6,915 bases of DNA from positions 1 through 6,915 of the forward strand of contig CAKTXB010000107.1 in the NCBI GenBank assembly GCA_934630555.1, given 5' to 3'. Origin of the DNA: an uncultured Oscillospiraceae bacterium (GTDB lineage: Bacteria; Bacillota; Clostridia; Oscillospirales; Oscillospiraceae). Shown here in pieces: positions 1-6,774 of this stretch. Position numbers and translations under genes: made by a program. The notes under the pieces were generated by a model that saw only the letters and a list, made by a program, of their open reading frames with translations, did no database searches and had not been told where the DNA came from. Each line of letters opens with the position of its first letter. Position 1 is the stretch's first letter.

Positions 1-144
1 ACAAGTTTGGCGAGTCGCTCTGGCGAGCAGGGCAGACGTAGTTCCTTGCAGGAGAGGACGTTCGTTTGCAACTAGTTGCAGGTTTGGTGGCTTCAGTAGT
101 GGCAGTGCGGTAGAAGTCGAAACGCGCTCCAGCGCCTCTTTTTT
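1..144. other. Non-coding stretch at window start
   Basis: No credible gene is visible here. The frame open from base 1 stops at 73-75. The frame from base 2 runs on into the repeat array to about 228, but it has no recognisable protein motif and no ribosome binding site, so I do not call it. Two small symmetric elements are visible: a perfect 14-bp palindrome TGCAACTAGTTGCA at 67-80, and a short GCGC-TCCA-GCGC hairpin at 124-135. The stretch may be the tail of an intergenic region belonging to an upstream gene outside the window. Confidence 0.5.
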
Positions 145-180
145 GCTGACTTTTTTCTGGCAAGGCAGAAAAAAGTCAGC
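145..180. repeat. Perfect 15-bp inverted repeat
   Basis: GCTGACTTTTTTCTG (145-159) is the exact reverse complement of CAGAAAAAAGTCAGC (166-180), with a 6-nt loop at 160-165. Each arm carries an internal homopolymer of six T or six A. It is not a canonical intrinsic terminator: no T-run follows it on the + strand, and the flank is A-rich rather than T-rich on the - strand. It directly abuts the tandem array at 181, so it may be the outer arm of a composite repeat element. Its function is unknown. Confidence 0.75.
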
Positions 181-417
181 CGCCGGAGGCACGGTTGCGG
201 TGGCGCGGCCACCGGGGAAAAAGCGGTGACGGGCGCAAGCCTGCCGACTATGGCAAATCCGCCGGAGGCACGGTTGCGGTGGCGCGGCCACCGGGGAAAA
301 AGCGGTGACGGGCGCAAGCCTGCCGATTCCGGCAAAATCCGCCGGAGGCACGGTTGCGGTGTTGCAAACACTGAGGCAAAAGCGGTGCCCTCGCACTGCA
401 GGGGCGATAAGCAAAAC
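181..417. repeat. Tandem array of three ~79-bp structured units
   Basis: Unit 1 (181-259) and unit 2 (260-339) are identical over their first 67 bases and differ only near their ends. Unit 3 (340-417) shares the first 22 bases (starting CGCCGGAGGC) and then diverges, keeping scattered matches such as AAAAGCGGTG. A possible fourth start, CGGCGGTGGGCAC, follows. Each unit can form hairpins. Stem 1 is CGGTGGC-GCG-GCCACCG at 198-214 in unit 1. In unit 3 it becomes CGGTGTT-GCA-AACACTG at 357-373, so pairing survives the sequence change. A second stem is TGCCG/TGGCA at 242-255 in unit 1 and TGCCG/CGGCA at 321-334 in unit 2. No protein is supported in any frame. The unit resembles a dispersed intergenic repeat, but that cannot be tested from one window. 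Confidence 0.8.
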
Positions 418-478
418 CGGCGGTGGGCACAAATTCAAATAATCACATAGATTTACAAATAATTCACAATGTAAGGTA

Positions 479-507
479 TTGACTTTCCCTACCGACGGTG
501 GTACACT
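479..507 (+). promoter_or_regulatory. Sigma-A promoter of the hrcA-dnaK operon
   Basis: The -35 hexamer TTGACT (479-484) and the -10 hexamer TACACT (502-507) are separated by exactly 17 nt. The 50 bases upstream are strikingly AT-rich compared with the GC-rich repeats before them, which would suit an UP-like element. The predicted start, around 513-515, falls inside the left arm of CIRCE, so bound HrcA would block initiation. This is the standard architecture of class I heat-shock operons in Gram-positive bacteria. Confidence 0.85.
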
Positions 508-511
508 GCGT

Positions 512-538
512 TTAGCACTCAGGGATAGTGAGTGCTAA
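512..538. promoter_or_regulatory. CIRCE operator (HrcA binding site)
   Basis: This is an exact match to the CIRCE consensus TTAGCACTC-N9-GAGTGCTAA, with arms at 512-520 and 530-538 and a 9-nt spacer. CIRCE is the known HrcA operator. Its position over the predicted transcription start and 32 nt upstream of hrcA implies autoregulated repression that is relieved on heat shock. As part of the transcript leader, the inverted repeat could also form a 5' stem-loop that affects mRNA stability. Confidence 0.98.
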
Positions 539-570
539 AATGAAATACAAACCGACAGGGAGGCGATGAT

Positions 571-1632
571 ATGGAGCTTTCGGAGCGCAAGAAAAAGATC
601 CTGCGGGCCATTGTGGACAATTACGTCCGCACGGCGGAGCCGGTGGGCTCAAAGATGATCGCCGCGATGCCGGGCATGGATTTTTCTTCCGCCACCATCC
701 GCAATGAGATGGCAGAGCTGACGAACATGGGGCTGCTGGAACAGCCGCACACGTCGGCGGGGCGGATCCCGTCGCCGGCAGGCTACCGGCTGTATGTGGA
801 TGAACTGATGCAGGATTACCGGCTGTCGGTCGATGAAACGCGCAGCATCAATCAGGCGCTGAACGACAAAATGCAGGAGGTCGACAAGGTCATTGCGCAG
901 GTGGGCAAGCTCGTATCCAACATGACGAACCTGCCGGCATATGCCGTGGCCGCCCCGGCGCAGGCTGTGACGGTGCGGCGGTTTGACCTCATTCTGGCCG
1001 AGCAGGACAGCTTCATTCTGGTCGTTATGCTCAGCAACAATCAGGTCAAGAACAAGCTCATCCGTTTGCCGCTGGCTGTGAGCGAGCAGGATCTGCATAC
1101 GCTGGCCGCGCTTTTGAACGCGACGCTCACCGGTGTGACGCCGGAGCAGATCACGCAGGACACGCTGGCGCGGCTGGACCGCGCGGCGGGCAGCGCCGCA
1201 TCGCTGGTGCCGCTGGTGGCGGAGTTCACCATGAGCCTGCTGCAGGAAAAGCCCGCGGAGGTCTATATGACCGGGCAGGCCAAGCTGCTGGCGCAGCCGG
1301 AATATCACGACGTCGGCAAGGCACAGATGCTGCTGGCTTCGCTCGATGAGGACATTGTGTCGAATCTCCCGGCAGTGGCCGGAAAGAGCGGCACGCAGAT
1401 CCTGGTCGGGCCGGAAAATATTGCGGCGGAGCTGAAGGACACCAGCGTTGTGATGACAAAGTTCGACATTGGCGACGGGATGCAGGGCATGATCGGCGTC
1501 GTTGGGCCGACGCGTATGGATTACGCGCAGATCACCGCGAGGCTGAGCTATTTTGCTGAGAATCTCAGCAAAATGTTCCAGAAACCCGGAGAAGCGGCTC
1601 TGCCGCCCGGCGGCAGCACCAAAGAAGAATAG
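571..1632 (+). CDS. hrcA: Heat-inducible transcription repressor HrcA
   Basis: HrcA is the cytoplasmic repressor of class I heat-shock genes. It binds CIRCE and, from family knowledge, its activity depends on the GroE chaperonin. The protein is 353 aa, a normal length. Residues 1-75 form the winged-helix DNA-binding domain, with the recognition-helix motif SSATIRNEMAEL at 39-50 and the family signature QPHTSAGRIPSPAGYRLYV at 58-76. The remainder fits the dimerisation/GAF-like portion and ends in an extra Gly/Pro/Ser-rich tail. The start at 571 is set by AGGGAGG (557-563), 7 nt upstream; an ATG at 566 is out of frame. It is the first gene of the operon, and only 20 nt separate it from grpE. 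Arginine codons lean to CGG, unlike dnaK, which often uses CGT; this fits lower expression. A long inverted repeat lies near its 3' end. Confidence 0.98.
   Translation: MELSERKKKILRAIVDNYVRTAEPVGSKMIAAMPGMDFSSATIRNEMAELTNMGLLEQPHTSAGRIPSPAGYRLYVDELMQDYRLSVDETRSINQALNDKMQEVDKVIAQVGKLVSNMTNLPAYAVAAPAQAVTVRRFDLILAEQDSFILVVMLSNNQVKNKLIRLPLAVSEQDLHTLAALLNATLTGVTPEQITQDTLARLDRAAGSAASLVPLVAEFTMSLLQEKPAEVYMTGQAKLLAQPEYHDVGKAQMLLASLDEDIVSNLPAVAGKSGTQILVGPENIAAELKDTSVVMTKFDIGDGMQGMIGVVGPTRMDYAQITARLSYFAENLSKMFQKPGEAALPPGGSTKEE
1550..1574. repeat. Perfect 12-bp inverted repeat inside hrcA 3' end
   Basis: ATTTTGCTGAGA (1550-1561) and TCTCAGCAAAAT (1563-1574) are exact reverse complements around one central base. 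The element is entirely coding, covering the Tyr-Phe-Ala-Glu-Asn-Leu-Ser-Lys stretch, and ends 58 nt before the hrcA stop. As RNA it would give a stem of about 11 bp with a very small loop. The 20-nt hrcA-grpE gap itself has no hairpin, so this is the nearest structure that could mark an mRNA processing or stability boundary between the two genes. No T-run follows, so it is not a terminator. Confidence 0.7.
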
Positions 1633-1652
1633 ATTCGGAGGCAAAAAACGAC

Positions 1653-2237
1653 ATGAGTGACGAAAAGAAAACGGCGGAACAGACCGCCGAGGCGGTGCAG
1701 GAGCAGCCGCAGCAGGCAGCGGCTCCGCAGCCGGAGGAAGCTCCGGCCAAGGAAAAGCGCGCCGCCCATAAAGAAAAGGACAAGACGTCCAAGGAAGCGG
1801 CCAAGCTTGCGGAGACAGAACAGAAGCTGGCACAGGAGCATGACAATTATCTGCGGCTGTGTGCCGAGTATGACAATTTCCGCAAGCGATCGCAGCGCGA
1901 GAAGGACGGCATTTATGCCGACGCCCGCGCCAGCACAGTGGAAAAGTTCCTGCCCGTGTATGACAATCTCGAGCGGGCCCTGAGCCAGCAGACGGCTGAC
2001 GAAGCATTCAAAAAGGGCGTGGAGATGACCATGAACCAGCTGGTGAACGTGCTGGACGGCCTGGGCGTGACGATCTTCGGCGCGGCCGGAGAGACGTTTG
2101 ACCCCGCCATCCACAATGCTGTGATGCACTGTGAGGACGAGGTGCTGGGCGAGAATGTGATCGCTGAGGTGTTCCAGAAGGGCTTTAAGCTCGGCGATAA
2201 GGTCGTCCGCTTCGCCATGGTGCGTGTGGCCAACTGA
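1653..2237 (+). CDS. grpE: GrpE, nucleotide exchange factor for DnaK
   Basis: GrpE is a cytoplasmic homodimer that releases ADP from DnaK and so resets the Hsp70 cycle. The protein is 194 aa, a usual length. Residues 1-50 are a low-complexity tail rich in Glu, Lys, Ala and Gln. A long helix follows, carrying the family's typical YLRLCAEYDNFRKRSQREK (66-84), which belongs to the dimerising coiled coil. The C-terminal beta domain shows the GrpE signature: FDPAIHNAV from residue 149, then EVFQKGFKLGDKVVRFAMV, ending VAN. The start at 1653 has GGAGG (1637-1641) 11 nt upstream, slightly long but the only good candidate. The gene is read with hrcA as one unit. The 85-nt gap to dnaK holds a GC-rich hairpin and a fresh, strong ribosome binding site. 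Confidence 0.98.
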   Translation: MSDEKKTAEQTAEAVQEQPQQAAAPQPEEAPAKEKRAAHKEKDKTSKEAAKLAETEQKLAQEHDNYLRLCAEYDNFRKRSQREKDGIYADARASTVEKFLPVYDNLERALSQQTADEAFKKGVEMTMNQLVNVLDGLGVTIFGAAGETFDPAIHNAVMHCEDEVLGENVIAEVFQKGFKLGDKVVRFAMVRVAN

Positions 2238-2246
2238 ACCGGCACG

Positions 2247-2261
2247 GCGGCGCAGCGCCGC
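2247..2261. other. GC-rich hairpin between grpE and dnaK
   Basis: GCGGCGC (2247-2253) and GCGCCGC (2255-2261) are exact reverse complements around a single A; a realistic RNA stem is 6 bp with a CAG loop. It starts 10 nt after the grpE stop. The following bases, AGAGCTGTTTC, contain no proper T-run, so strong termination is unlikely. It could protect or bound 3' ends of grpE-containing transcripts, or slow polymerase ahead of dnaK. Confidence 0.5.
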
Positions 2262-2310
2262 AGAGCTGTTTCAAAATTCAATTTGTAAAAACTTTCACAG
2301 ATTCATATAG

Positions 2311-4167
<1,857 letters not shown>

Positions 4168-4174
4168 GCTTTCG

Positions 4175-4208
4175 GCCAGTCAGGGGCGGGATGACCGCCC
4201 CTCTTGGC
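4175..4208. other. Stem-loop between dnaK and dnaJ
   Basis: GGGGCGG (4183-4189) pairs perfectly with CCGCCCC (4195-4201) around the loop GATGA. An outer stem, GCCA (4175-4178) with TGGC (4205-4208), extends it across a small internal loop. No T-run follows, so it is probably not a full terminator, though some attenuation is possible. It lies 7 nt after the dnaK stop and 29 nt before the dnaJ start. It could stabilise the 3' end of processed dnaK mRNA and help set dnaK output above that of dnaJ. Confidence 0.6.
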
Positions 4209-4237
4209 TGTTATGCCGGAAACTGAGGTGAGATTCT

Positions 4238-5389
4238 ATGGCAGAGCAGAACAAGCGCGATTATTACGAGGTGCTGGGCGTTGAGAAAAACGCTTCAGAC
4301 GCTGAGATCAAAAAGGCGTACCGCAAGCTGGCGATGAAATACCATCCCGACCAGAACCCCGGCGACAAGAGCGCAGAGGAAAAATTCAAGGAAGTCAACG
4401 AGGCCTACGAGGTGCTGTCCGACGCGGATAAAAAGGCACGCTACGATCAGTATGGCTTTGCAGGCGTGGATCCGAACTTTAACCCGAATGCGGGCGGCAA
4501 TCCGTTCGGCGGCGGCTTTGGCGGGTTTGGCGGCTTTGGCGATCTGGGCGATATTTTCGGCGATTTCTTTGGCGGCGGCAGCACATCCTCCGCACGCCGC
4601 AATGGCCCGAGCAAGGGCCAGAACATTGTCTCGGAAATTGAGATCTCATTTGAGGACGCGGCGTTTGGCTGTGAACGCGAGATCACGTACAGCCGCATTG
4701 AGCCCTGCAACACGTGCCGCGGCACGGGCTGCAAGGACGGCGCACAGCCGGAAACGTGCTCGTATTGCCGCGGCACCGGCACGGTGCGCACGCAGCAGAA
4801 TTTCATGGGCATGACCATGCAGTCCAACCAGCCGTGCCCCAAGTGCGGCGGCCAGGGCAAGATCATCAAGGACCCGTGCAATGTGTGTAAGGGCAAGGGC
4901 AAGGTGCGCCGCAACAACACCGTGCGCGTGAAGGTGCCGGCCGGTATTGACGACGGCCAGTCGTTCCGTGTGCGGGAGGAGGGCAATGCCGGCTCCAACG
5001 GCGGCCCGAACGGCGATCTGCTGGTGACGGTGCACGTGCGCAAGCACAGCATCTTTGTGCGTGACGGCGCGAACGTGCTGTGTGAAATGCCCATTTCGTT
5101 TGCGCAGGCTGCGCTGGGCGCGACCATTGAGGTGCCAACGCTGGACGGCAAAGTGCGCTATAACATCCCAGAGGGCACGCAGACGGGCACCACGTTCCGG
5201 CTGCGCGGCAAGGGCATTCAGTATGTGGGTTACAAAACGCGCGGCGACCAGTTCGTCACCGTGGTCGTGGAAACACCGCAGAAGCTGACGGCCAAGCAGA
5301 AGGAACTGCTGCGGCAGTTTGACGATACGGCTTCGGATGATACCCACCCCAAGCGGAAGGGCTTTTTTGAACGACTGAAGAATATGTAA
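4238..5389 (+). CDS. dnaJ: Co-chaperone DnaJ (type I Hsp40)
   Basis: DnaJ delivers substrates to DnaK and stimulates its ATPase. The protein is 383 aa, typical for a full type I DnaJ. Residues 7-74 are the J domain with the catalytic HPD at 36-38. Residues 75-120 are the Gly/Phe-rich linker. Four zinc-binding repeats follow: CNTCRGTG (157-164), CSYCRGTG (174-181), CPKCGGQG (200-207) and CNVCKGKG (214-221). These give two intact zinc centres. The C-terminal beta-sandwich substrate domains follow and end at RLKNM. The start at 4238 is supported by GAGGTGA (4225-4231), 6 nt upstream. It is the last gene of the operon: a strong terminator begins 22 nt after the stop codon, so accessory genes found downstream of dnaJ in some bacteria are absent here. 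Confidence 0.99.
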   Translation: MAEQNKRDYYEVLGVEKNASDAEIKKAYRKLAMKYHPDQNPGDKSAEEKFKEVNEAYEVLSDADKKARYDQYGFAGVDPNFNPNAGGNPFGGGFGGFGGFGDLGDIFGDFFGGGSTSSARRNGPSKGQNIVSEIEISFEDAAFGCEREITYSRIEPCNTCRGTGCKDGAQPETCSYCRGTGTVRTQQNFMGMTMQSNQPCPKCGGQGKIIKDPCNVCKGKGKVRRNNTVRVKVPAGIDDGQSFRVREEGNAGSNGGPNGDLLVTVHVRKHSIFVRDGANVLCEMPISFAQAALGATIEVPTLDGKVRYNIPEGTQTGTTFRLRGKGIQYVGYKTRGDQFVTVVVETPQKLTAKQKELLRQFDDTASDDTHPKRKGFFERLKNM

Positions 5390-5411
5390 GGCGCAGGCAT
5401 AAAATATCCCC

Positions 5412-5445
5412 GCCGCCCGGCGCGCAGCACCGGGCGGCATTTTTT
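5412..5445 (+). terminator. Intrinsic terminator of the dnaK operon
   Basis: GCCGCCCGG (5412-5420) pairs perfectly with CCGGGCGGC (5430-5438) around a 9-nt loop, and an A then six T follow (5440-5445). A 9-bp all-GC stem with a T-run is a textbook intrinsic terminator. It ends the hrcA-grpE-dnaK-dnaJ transcript and separates it from the CBS gene. Confidence 0.95.
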
Positions 5446-5487
5446 GGCCTTATTTACAAATTCGTCACGCCTTGGCGGGGCGGCGTA

Positions 5488-5496
5488 TGCTATACT
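5488..5496 (+). promoter_or_regulatory. Extended -10 promoter of the CBS gene
   Basis: TGC followed by TATACT (5491-5496) is a near-consensus extended -10 element. No good -35 hexamer lies 16-18 nt upstream; that position reads CGCCTT. Recognition would therefore rest on the TG motif. The predicted start, near 5503, leaves a leader of about 20 nt before the ATG, just enough for the ribosome binding site. Its place after the operon terminator implies that the CBS gene is transcribed independently of CIRCE control. Confidence 0.65.
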
Positions 5497-5521
5497 AAAA
5501 GCAGATACGGGAGGAAGTATC

Positions 5522-5950
5522 ATGAACATTCTGTTTTTTCTGACCCCCAAGGCAATGTGTTCCTATGTAGATGCCGACGATACCATCCGCGAGGCCATGG
5601 GCCGCATGGAAAGCTCCGGCTATACCGCTGTGCCCATTCTGGACCGCGACGGCAGCTATTGCGGTGTTTTGACAGAGGGCGACCTGCTGTGGGCCATCAA
5701 GCGCCTGTGTGTGATGGATCTGCGGCAAACCGAGCAGCACGGCATCAGTGAGATCCAGCCCCGCCGGAAAATTCAGCCTGTTACGGTGGACACGCGTGTG
5801 GAGGACCTTGTGACGGTGGCAGCGGAGCAGAACTTTGTGCCGGTGATCGACGACAAGGGAGCATTCATTGGCATTGTCACGCGGCGCAGCATTATGAAAT
5901 ATTTTCAGGAGCAGTATTTCCCGGCGAAAGCGCACCTCGTCAACGCATAA
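5522..5950 (+). CDS. Stand-alone CBS-pair protein (142 aa)
   Basis: This small cytoplasmic protein consists almost entirely of two CBS domains, modules that bind adenine nucleotides as regulatory ligands. CBS1 spans roughly residues 8-60 (GYTAVPILDRDG at 33-44, LTEGDLLWAIK at 50-60). CBS2 spans about 78-132 (FVPVIDDKGAFIGIVTRR at 105-122). The second-domain ending resembles, from memory, the Bacillus CbpB/DarB (YkuL) protein, which binds c-di-AMP and signals to the stringent-response enzyme Rel. That link is inference, and an AMP/ATP sensor is equally possible. I chose ATG 5522 because GGGAGG (5509-5514) lies 7 nt upstream. An in-frame TTG at 5444 sits inside the previous terminator, has no ribosome binding site and is rejected. 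There is no membrane segment and no attached catalytic domain. Confidence 0.9.
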   Translation: MNILFFLTPKAMCSYVDADDTIREAMGRMESSGYTAVPILDRDGSYCGVLTEGDLLWAIKRLCVMDLRQTEQHGISEIQPRRKIQPVTVDTRVEDLVTVAAEQNFVPVIDDKGAFIGIVTRRSIMKYFQEQYFPAKAHLVNA

Positions 5951-5973
5951 TTTTTTGGAATAAAATGTTTAAT

Positions 5974-6006
5974 CTCCGCAGATGTGGCCATACTCATCTG
6001 CGGAGG
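5974..6006 (+). promoter_or_regulatory. Hairpin sequestering the M23 gene's ribosome binding site
   Basis: CTCCGCAGATG (5974-5984) is the exact reverse complement of CATCTGCGGAG (5995-6005), giving a perfect 11-bp stem with a 10-nt loop. The Shine-Dalgarno GGAGG of the next gene is 6002-6006, so four of its five bases are paired in the 3' arm. The ATG at 6015 is 8 nt downstream and single-stranded. TAAAAT at 5961-5966 is a weak -10 candidate that would place a transcript start almost at the base of the stem. A role as terminator for the CBS gene is less likely, because only four T occur and they begin 6 nt past the stem. Confidence 0.7.
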
Positions 6007-6014
6007 TGCATTTT

Positions 6015-6734
6015 ATGCAGAACAAAGAACCCAACCGCAAGTCCGGTGCGGTCCGCAAATTCTTTCAGGAAAAGGGCTACTACATAGTCCTGTTCCTGTG
6101 CATCGCTGCAGTGGGAATTTCGGGCTATATTTTCGTATCGGGCGCATTGGCAGAAAAGCATTCGCTCCAGCAGCCGGCCATGGCCGTGGCCACACCGGCC
6201 ACCGTGCCGCAGGCGGAAAAACCGGCACAGACGGCAAAGCCGTCCGACCCGGCGGCCTCCGGCAGCGCGGACGACGCGCGGGAAACGGCGGCCATCACGG
6301 CGGACGACGCCGTGCGGCAGCAGGCCGAGGGCATCCGCGTCTGGCCGGTGTCAGGCACGGCCATTGGCGGCTACAGCATGGACAAGCTGGCCTGGAACGA
6401 AACAACGCACGACTGGCGCACACATGACGGCATGGACCTTGCGGCTGTGTCGGGAGAGCCGGTCATGGCCGCTGCTGCCGGCACGGTCAGCGCTGTGTAT
6501 GACGACGAGTTCTTCGGCACAACGGTGGCCATTACGCACGACGGCGGCTATGTGACACGCTATCAGAACCTGACGGCCATGCCGACCGTGTCGGCCGGGC
6601 AGCGTGTCAGCGCCGGACAGACCATCGGTGCAGTGGGCGCAACAGCGCTGCTGGAGGTGTCCGAGCAGCCGCATCTGCACTTTGTGGTAGAGAAGAACGG
6701 CGTAAGCGTGGATCCAATGGAGTTTTTGGATTAA
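6015..6734 (+). CDS. Membrane-anchored M23/LytM-domain protein, SpoIIQ-like
   Basis: This 239-aa protein is predicted to be anchored with its C-terminus outside. Residues 1-21 are basic, 22-43 form one transmembrane helix (YYIVLFLCIAAVGISGYIFV), and 44-108 are an Ala/Pro-rich spacer. Residues 110-238 form an M23 LytM fold. Zinc-site motifs are present: HDGMD (His137, Asp141) and HLH (His220-Leu-His222). The place where active M23 enzymes carry a second catalytic His reads YQNL, with Asn185, so peptidoglycan endopeptidase activity is doubtful. The size, topology and domain pattern match clostridial SpoIIQ, the forespore partner of SpoIIIAH in engulfment, but no sporulation neighbour is visible. 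A cell-wall hydrolase or scaffold is the alternative. I chose ATG 6015 (GGAGG, 8 nt upstream); in-frame ATG 5982 lies inside the hairpin and has no ribosome binding site. The gap to the CBS gene is 64 nt. Confidence 0.88.
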   Translation: MQNKEPNRKSGAVRKFFQEKGYYIVLFLCIAAVGISGYIFVSGALAEKHSLQQPAMAVATPATVPQAEKPAQTAKPSDPAASGSADDARETAAITADDAVRQQAEGIRVWPVSGTAIGGYSMDKLAWNETTHDWRTHDGMDLAAVSGEPVMAAAAGTVSAVYDDEFFGTTVAITHDGGYVTRYQNLTAMPTVSAGQRVSAGQTIGAVGATALLEVSEQPHLHFVVEKNGVSVDPMEFLD

Positions 6735-6742
6735 ACAAAAGG

Positions 6743-6774
6743 GCAGAGGATGCGAAAGCATCTTCTGCTTTTTT
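6743..6774 (+). terminator. Intrinsic terminator after the M23 gene
   Basis: GCAGAGGATGC (6743-6753) pairs with GCATCTTCTGC (6758-6768), with one G-T wobble, around a GAAA tetraloop. Six T follow (6769-6774). It starts 8 nt after the stop codon. The 11-bp stem, GNRA loop and T-run make it a very strong intrinsic terminator. Confidence 0.95.

Noticed and set aside
145..180. Intrinsic terminator of an upstream gene
   Set aside because: The stem is A/T-rich with no T-run after it on the + strand, and the - strand continues with A residues. It does not fit a terminator in either direction.
181..417. CRISPR array
   Set aside because: The units are direct neighbours of about 79 bp with no alternating short repeat and unique spacer, and unit 3 is degenerate. 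No cas gene is visible.
226..450. Small + strand open frame of 74 codons through the tandem repeats
   Set aside because: The frame exists only because the repeat units lack stops. Its sequence is repeat-derived and Arg/Gly-rich, and no ribosome binding site precedes it.
649..2007. Long open frame of 452 codons on the - strand across hrcA and grpE
   Set aside because: It is antisense to two certain genes, has no recognisable domain and no ribosome binding site, and is rich in Arg, His and Cys. GC-biased codon positions of the real genes create such frames.
5444..5521. N-terminal extension of the CBS protein from TTG 5444
   Set aside because: It would start inside the T-run of the dnaK operon terminator and upstream of the extended -10 promoter. 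ATG 5522 has a good ribosome binding site.
5945..5967. Sigma-F type forespore promoter before the M23 gene
   Set aside because: GCATA (5945-5949) fits a -35, and GAATAAAATG (5958-5967) nearly fits a -10, but they are only 8 nt apart instead of about 15, so the pair does not work as a promoter.
5982..6014. Upstream ATG start for the M23 protein
   Set aside because: It lies within the hairpin stem with no Shine-Dalgarno. The extra 11 residues are not like a membrane-protein start, whereas ATG 6015 has GGAGG 8 nt upstream.
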